A DNA stretch of 8,828 nucleotides. Source: CALGLS01 sp047626155 (GTDB lineage: Bacteria; Bacteroidota; Bacteroidia; Chitinophagales; Saprospiraceae). Both the position numbers and the translations under genes were made by a program. The first letter of the stretch is position 1. The number at the start of each line of letters is the position of its first letter. This document shows positions 4,414 to 8,828 of this stretch, piece after piece. Below the pieces are notes generated by a model. It was not told the DNA's origin. It did no database searches and saw only the letters and a list, made by a program, of their open reading frames with translations. The stretch lies in the NCBI GenBank assembly GCA_047626155.1, contig JBLHRR010000188.1, positions 1 to 8,828 of the forward strand, read 5' to 3'.

Positions 4414-7400
4414 ATGAAAAATCTTCTAACTGCCCTTTCTTTTATTCTGTTTATCTCTTCATCACTATTTGCACAAAAAAATAATACAATTGACCGTAGG
4501 CTTAGCCCAGTTAGTGAGGTGCCGAAATATATCATGCCTCTAGTGGACAATGATCAATTGCTTGCAACAGAACTAGATAGAAGAGGCTCTGGAATTGCAC
4601 CCAGATTTGCCCAACACATGGAAGTAGACATCAATCCTAACAGTCATGGCCTTTGGGAAACGGCTAGCAATGGCAATGCGGTTTGGCGACTTCGGATTTA
4701 TTCAAAAAACGCAAAATCATTGAACTTTGGGTTTTCTAATTATAACATGCCCAGAGGAGGAAGTCTTATTCTGTATCAGCCAAAGCGCTCAGAAATACTC
4801 GGTCCTTTTACGCCTTCTGACAATGAGGAACATGATCAGCTTTGGACACCCGTAGTAAATGGACAAGAGGTAGTAATTGAAGTTCAAGTTCCTGTTGAGG
4901 AGAAATCAAATTTGCAATTGCAACTAAAATCAGTCAATCATGACTTCGTAGGATTTCATCAAATGAGTGTCCTTTCAGGATCTTGTAATCTTGATGTTAT
5001 ATGTAGCGAAGCAGATGGTTGGGGTATTATAGATGGCTACCGTGACATCATACGTTCTGTTGCGGTCATTTCAACTGGGGGTAATACCTTTTGTACAGGC
5101 TTTTTAATCAATAATGTCAATAATGATTGCGCGCCGTTTTTTATGACTGCGGATCATTGTGGCATCGGTGTTGGGAATGCGGCCAGTTTGGTAACCTATT
5201 GGAATTTTGAAAGTCCGGTTTGTCGCCAACCAGGTTCTGGCGCTTCCGGTGGTAATGGAAATGGTTCTTTAAATGATTTTAACACTGGAGCTATTCACCG
5301 AGCGAGTTGGGAGGAATCCGATATGACTTTAGTTGAATTAGACGATCCAGTTTCAGAATCTGCCGATGCTTATTTCGCTGGATTTACCGCAGATTTCGTC
5401 ATTCCACAAGACACCATTATTTGCATCCATCACCCTGATACGGATGAAAAAAGAATCACTTTTGAATTCGATCCTGCACAACCCGCTGGAGGAAATGGAC
5501 AGGTAACAACTATAAACAATGCTAGCCACATCAGAATCCCTGGCTGGGATGTTGGAACTACAGAGCCCGGTTCTTCCGGTTCTCCTTTGTTCAATAATCA
5601 AAAACAAGTGGTTGGGCAACTACATGGAGGTGCAGCTTCTTGCGGCAATGCGAGCAACAACGATCCTAATGATGATTGGGATTACTACGGCTGGTTTTAC
5701 ACCTCCTGGTTTGGAGGTGGCACTCCGAACACGGCCCTACGTTTTTGGCTAGACCCTAACGAAACAGGTATTGTGAATATGCCAGGCAGAGATTGTAATA
5801 TTAATGTTACAGTTAGTCCAAACATCCAAGAGGTTTGTGCTTCCGCAGATGCGGTATTTGAAATAATGACAACAGACAACTTTATTGATTCCGTAACCCT
5901 AAGTGTTCCCAACTTGCCTCTGGGCGCCACCGCGACCTTCAGCCAGAATCCAGTTGAAGCTGGAGCAAGTGCAAGTCTGACCATTAATACCAATGGCATT
6001 CCCACAGGCCTCTACCCTTTCACCATCGAAGCTACTGATGGCTTAAATGAAACAAGCAACAACCTCAGTTTGAATATTTTTGAAACAATTTCAGTTGCCG
6101 TTGACTTAGCACAGCCCAACAATATGGCTACAGAGACAAGCACCTTCCCTATCGTCTCTTGGAATCCAAATACTAACAGTAGTTCTTATTCTGCTCAAAT
6201 AGCTACCGACAATACTTTTACAAATATAATAGCTTCCGCAAATAATTTAAATGGAAGTACTTTCAATAGCAGTGGCTTGGAAGTATTGACTACCTACTAC
6301 TGGAGAGTTCAAGCAACCAATATTTGTGGAGATGGCCCATGGTCTGACACTTGGAGCTTTACAACAGCTGATGTCACCTGCGCTCTTTCGGAAGCCACAG
6401 ACCTACCGATTGAAATCAGCGAGGATGAGGACGTAGACTACAGCTCCACGATCACAGTCAACTTCAATGCTGATGCTACTATATCAAAATTACGAGTCTT
6501 GGACTTAAACATTTCGCACACTTATGTTGGCGACCTTTCTGCAACTTTAACCTCTCCTTCCGGTACGGTAGTTCAATTGTTCGACAGGCCAGGTGTCCCT
6601 GATTCACAATTCGGTTGTGACAACGAAAACCTCTTAGTTTCCTTTGATGAAACGGCCATGAACGATGCCGATGTTTTTGAGGTAACCTGCGAAGATGCTC
6701 CAGCTATTGGAGGCGTTTATCAATCGATAGATCCGCTTTCATTTTTCAATAATGAAAACCCCACTGGTGATTGGGTTCTTACTGTAAATGATGGTGCGGG
6801 GAATGACGGAGGAAGTATAAACAACTGGCAATTAGACTTTTGCACTATTGGATTCCTCGATCAATCGTTCACCCCATCTGCAACTGCTCTTGATAATTGT
6901 ACCGGAATTGATTATACCTTTACGGTAACCTTGGGTGAAGATTTCGAACCAACTGGCGTCAATTTAAGTGCCTTTGGGAATCCTGCTGGCTCCACTGTTG
7001 ACTTCAGTAGCAACCCTGCTACAGCCGGAGAGACAGTAACGGTCACTATTTCTAATGTCCTAAATGCGGGAACATATATTGTATCGCTTCAAGCAGATGA
7101 TGGAACTAACAATACATCTACAGCTGTAACTTTAAATGCTCAAGGCGCTCCAATCTCAGGTAATTTAAACAGCCCGGTTGACAATTCGACTGGAATTATT
7201 CTTAGCCCTTCTTTAGAATGGGATGCTTCCCCTGAGGCGGACAGCTATCAAATTGAGATCGCTTCAGATAACTCTTTTAGTAATTTAGTAGCTAGCGAAA
7301 ACACGACCGCTATCAGCTTTACAATACCAACCCCACTGGAATACAACAGTACTTATTTCTGGCGCGTTATTACTGAAAACGAATGTGGTGCTAACACTTC

Positions 7401-7698
7401 CCTACCCTCTTCTTTCACGACCGAAGTCGATGTAGCCGTTGATGAATTGGAAGGTAATTCATTTCAGATAAGTCCTAATCCTAGTAATGGAAAGGTAGAT
7501 ATTATTTTTGCAAAAGCATTGGACAAAGATTTGACAATTGAAGTCTATGCCATTGACGGATCTTTGTTACAACAAAATATTTACAATCATCGAATGACTA
7601 CCGTTCCAGTTTCACTTAGTTATCCAAATGGAGTTTATGTGATTCGATTAACAACCGCAAAGGCTTCCGTCGCTAGAAGGGTTTTAGTTCAAAAATAA
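4414..7698 (+). CDS. Secreted trypsin-like (lysyl-endopeptidase-type) serine protease with accessory modules and T9SS sorting domain
   Basis: This 1094-residue protein begins with a signal peptide (1-20, ending LFA). The region 21-185 is probably a propeptide with a beta-rich part. The catalytic domain spans about 190-460 and its triad is complete: His248 in MTADHCG, Asp303 in ESDMTLVE, Ser388 in PGSSGSPLFN, followed by VVGQLHGGAASCG. It belongs to the PA-clan group close to lysyl endopeptidases, with several Cys that probably form disulfides; Lys specificity cannot be confirmed. After it come an Ig-like module (462-555), an FN3-like module (565-650), a proprotein-convertase-type P-domain (665-810), a second Ig-like module (815-908) and a second FN3-like module (915-1003). 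The C-terminus (1015-1094) is a T9SS type A sorting domain with ISPNPSNG and NGVYVIRL. The ATG at 4414 is chosen because it starts the signal peptide. The product probably acts outside the cell or on its surface. A hairpin overlaps its stop codon. Confidence 0.93.
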   Translation: MKNLLTALSFILFISSSLFAQKNNTIDRRLSPVSEVPKYIMPLVDNDQLLATELDRRGSGIAPRFAQHMEVDINPNSHGLWETASNGNAVWRLRIYSKNAKSLNFGFSNYNMPRGGSLILYQPKRSEILGPFTPSDNEEHDQLWTPVVNGQEVVIEVQVPVEEKSNLQLQLKSVNHDFVGFHQMSVLSGSCNLDVICSEADGWGIIDGYRDIIRSVAVISTGGNTFCTGFLINNVNNDCAPFFMTADHCGIGVGNAASLVTYWNFESPVCRQPGSGASGGNGNGSLNDFNTGAIHRASWEESDMTLVELDDPVSESADAYFAGFTADFVIPQDTIICIHHPDTDEKRITFEFDPAQPAGGNGQVTTINNASHIRIPGWDVGTTEPGSSGSPLFNNQKQVVGQLHGGAASCGNASNNDPNDDWDYYGWFYTSWFGGGTPNTALRFWLDPNETGIVNMPGRDCNINVTVSPNIQEVCASADAVFEIMTTDNFIDSVTLSVPNLPLGATATFSQNPVEAGASASLTINTNGIPTGLYPFTIEATDGLNETSNNLSLNIFETISVAVDLAQPNNMATETSTFPIVSWNPNTNSSSYSAQIATDNTFTNIIASANNLNGSTFNSSGLEVLTTYYWRVQATNICGDGPWSDTWSFTTADVTCALSEATDLPIEISEDEDVDYSSTITVNFNADATISKLRVLDLNISHTYVGDLSATLTSPSGTVVQLFDRPGVPDSQFGCDNENLLVSFDETAMNDADVFEVTCEDAPAIGGVYQSIDPLSFFNNENPTGDWVLTVNDGAGNDGGSINNWQLDFCTIGFLDQSFTPSATALDNCTGIDYTFTVTLGEDFEPTGVNLSAFGNPAGSTVDFSSNPATAGETVTVTISNVLNAGTYIVSLQADDGTNNTSTAVTLNAQGAPISGNLNSPVDNSTGIILSPSLEWDASPEADSYQIEIASDNSFSNLVASENTTAISFTIPTPLEYNSTYFWRVITENECGANTSLPSSFTTEVDVAVDELEGNSFQISPNPSNGKVDIIFAKALDKDLTIEVYAIDGSLLQQNIYNHRMTTVPVSLSYPNGVYVIRLTTAKASVARRVLVQK

Positions 7699-7709
7699 AA
7701 ACCCTTTTT
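7677..7709 (+). terminator. Intrinsic terminator straddling the protease stop codon
   Basis: AAGGGTTTT (7677-7685) pairs with AAAACCCTT (7698-7706) around a 12-base loop, followed by T residues to 7709. The loop and right arm contain the stop codon at 7696-7698. The form fits a rho-independent terminator placed so close that the last six codons are in its left arm and loop. Confidence 0.55.
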
Positions 7710-7734
7710 CCACAAGCTAGCCAAGCCCTTTTTC

Positions 7735-7742
7735 TATCTTTG
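7735..7742 (+). promoter_or_regulatory. Bacteroidota -7 element ahead of the CPBP gene
   Basis: TATCTTTG is a perfect TAnnTTTG match, but no TTG lies at the expected -33 distance. It would start transcription near 7749. That excludes an ATG at 7740 as the translation start and supports the one at 7866, with a leader of about 117 bases. Confidence 0.35.
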
Positions 7743-7865
7743 GCGCTTCAACTAATAGGTAAGTATTACACAAAAAATAATTTCCTGATTTCTTTGGTTG
7801 TTATTATTTACATAATCGTTTCCAAATTGGGATTTAATTTTTCGTTGTTACTAAGCGCCAATACT

Positions 7866-8792
7866 ATGAAGACCATTCTCAAATATTTGAAAGACTTTTG
7901 GAAAATCGACTTTGATCCACCGGTTTATCTACTAACCATATTGGGGCTCAGTGTCGCCATCTTCTTTAATTACAAATACGATTTTGAGGACAGTATTCTG
8001 GATTCTTATTATAAACAAAACATCTATTTCTTTTATTCCTTTTTGTACTATGGTGCCGCTTACTACTACGTGATTGCATTGTACTTGATTTTCAAAAGAG
8101 ATATTCCAAAATTAAAAACCCGGGCCTTCTGGATTTCCAGTCTCTTCTTCATTGGCTTATTGTCCTTTAAAAGTTTCTTTTGGTGGGGCACCAATTGGAT
8201 TCCGAAAGGATTGCCAAGAGCGGATCATTACTTTTATACCAAGACTATTTTAGCTTCCAAAACGGTGATTATTCATACCATTGGTTTGGTACTATTTTAT
8301 AAAACGATAGAAAAAGTAAAATCGAATTGGTATGGCTTAACCACTCCAGATTTCAATTGGCGCCCCTATGCACTCATGCTTTTAATAATGGTTCCACTGA
8401 TTGGCTTCGCTTCTACTCAGCCAGATTTTTTGGCTTCCTATCCGAAGTTGAAGATGGCTTATTTCAAAGAATCTTATTGGTCTTATTTTATGACCTATGA
8501 ACCTGTTTACCTCATGGGGTTTGTGATGGTAGAATGGCTCTTCCGTGGCTTTCTAGTAATTGGAATGGTACACCTACTTGGGCATCGGGCCATACTTCCG
8601 GCGGCAGCGCTTTATTGTACTTTTCATTTTGGGAAACCTGCTGGCGAGTGTATTTCTTCTTTCTTTGGTGGCTATATACTTGGCGTTTTTGCTTATTATT
8701 CCAAGTCAATTTGGGGCGGAATTATTGTACATATGGGTATTGCTTTGATGATGGACTTGGGGGCGGTATTGGGGAAGTGGCTGGGATATTAA
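7866..8792 (+). CDS. CPBP-family (CAAX-type) intramembrane protease-like protein
   Basis: This is a 308-residue multi-pass membrane protein with about seven hydrophobic segments. CPBP (Abi/CAAX prenyl-protease-like) proteins are intramembrane metalloenzymes in eukaryotes, and many bacterial ones have unknown substrates. The C-terminal half carries the family signature: VEWLFRG (222-228), where Glu223 and Arg227 are the conserved pair and the preceding position is Val instead of the first Glu; FHFGKPAGE with His254; and HMGIALMMD with His289 and Asp297. The first Glu of EExxxR is replaced, which occurs in part of the family. I chose the ATG at 7866 over 7740, because the 42 extra residues would begin before the likely transcription start and the text MKTILKYLKDFWKIDF looks like the usual start in Bacteroidota relatives. 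It is transcribed separately from the protease. Confidence 0.82.
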   Translation: MKTILKYLKDFWKIDFDPPVYLLTILGLSVAIFFNYKYDFEDSILDSYYKQNIYFFYSFLYYGAAYYYVIALYLIFKRDIPKLKTRAFWISSLFFIGLLSFKSFFWWGTNWIPKGLPRADHYFYTKTILASKTVIIHTIGLVLFYKTIEKVKSNWYGLTTPDFNWRPYALMLLIMVPLIGFASTQPDFLASYPKLKMAYFKESYWSYFMTYEPVYLMGFVMVEWLFRGFLVIGMVHLLGHRAILPAAALYCTFHFGKPAGECISSFFGGYILGVFAYYSKSIWGGIIVHMGIALMMDLGAVLGKWLGY

Positions 8793-8818
8793 GATTTTTT
8801 CAATTTCAATGAAAATCT
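8792..8818 (+). terminator. Weak hairpin after the CPBP gene
   Basis: AGATTTT (8792-8798) can pair with AAAATCT (8812-8818) around a 13-base loop, starting at the last base of the stop codon. The stem is AT-rich and no T tract follows, so it may not terminate transcription by itself. Confidence 0.25.
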
Positions 8819-8828
8819 AAATCTAAAT

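Noticed and set aside
5353..5619. Minus-strand and alternative plus-strand frames within the protease gene, including 5519-5752 and 5697-6005
   Set aside because: They lie inside the catalytic and first Ig-like domains, whose motifs are intact in the main frame.
7740..7865. A 42-residue N-terminal extension of the CPBP protein beginning at the ATG at 7740
   Set aside because: The ATG overlaps a perfect -7 promoter element (7735-7742), so it would lie before the transcription start. The family-like start is at 7866.
8534..8812. Alternative plus-strand and minus-strand frames at the end of the CPBP gene
   Set aside because: They overlap the conserved CPBP motifs in the main frame and show only low-complexity Trp/Phe-rich text.
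1..8828. CRISPR array, tRNA, rRNA, insertion sequence or phage integration site
   Set aside because: No regularly spaced repeats, cloverleaf pattern, transposase text or paired terminal inverted repeats were seen on either strand.

Overview
The window reads as a chromosomal stretch from a Bacteroidota bacterium, perhaps a marine or soil Saprospiria- or Flavobacteriia-like organism. The evidence is two large secreted proteins ending in type IX secretion (T9SS) sorting domains, -7 boxes of the Bacteroidota type (TAnnTTTG), few Shine-Dalgarno sites and AT-rich intergenic DNA. No rRNA, tRNA, CRISPR array, insertion sequence or phage gene was seen.

Layout, left to right. (1) Positions 1-167 (minus strand) hold the 5' end of a gene that runs off the window. 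Its N-terminus resembles a segment I associate with some McrB-like ATPases. (2) Positions 168-411 are a divergent intergenic region with a strong 15-bp hairpin, a direct repeat, a perfect 16-bp palindrome and two tandem 12-mers just before the next gene. (3) Positions 412-1551 encode a secreted PHB-depolymerase/feruloyl-esterase-like hydrolase with a T9SS domain. (4) Positions 1565-2062 encode a small DUF1648-type membrane protein whose first codons contain a perfect terminator-like hairpin. (5) Positions 2063-2146, between convergent genes, hold a short GC-rich repeat of intergenic type.

(6) Positions 2147-4332 look like a decaying molybdenum-cofactor locus. It holds an XdhC-family gene (minus) split by a one-base frameshift in an A6 run, a 63-codon remnant of a BNR/beta-propeller protein that keeps only the two ends, an apparently intact MocA-like nucleotidyltransferase, and directly after it a frameshifted T9SS sorting domain with no protein in front. 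No molybdenum hydroxylase subunit gene is in the window, so the maturation genes have no visible client.

(7) Positions 4414-7698 encode a 1094-residue secreted serine protease of the lysyl-endopeptidase/trypsin-like type. Behind the protease come Ig-like, FN3-like, P-domain, Ig-like and FN3-like modules and a T9SS sorting domain. A hairpin over the stop codon probably ends its transcript. (8) Positions 7866-8792 encode a CPBP (CAAX-type) intramembrane protease-like protein.

The esterase and the large protease fit a polymer-degrading lifestyle. The most informative part is the damaged region 2147-4332, where three separate gene remnants lie within about 2.2 kb. I see no convincing wholly new system. 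The strongest leads are that decay pattern, the hairpin inside the DUF1648 coding sequence and the repeated control-like elements ahead of the esterase.
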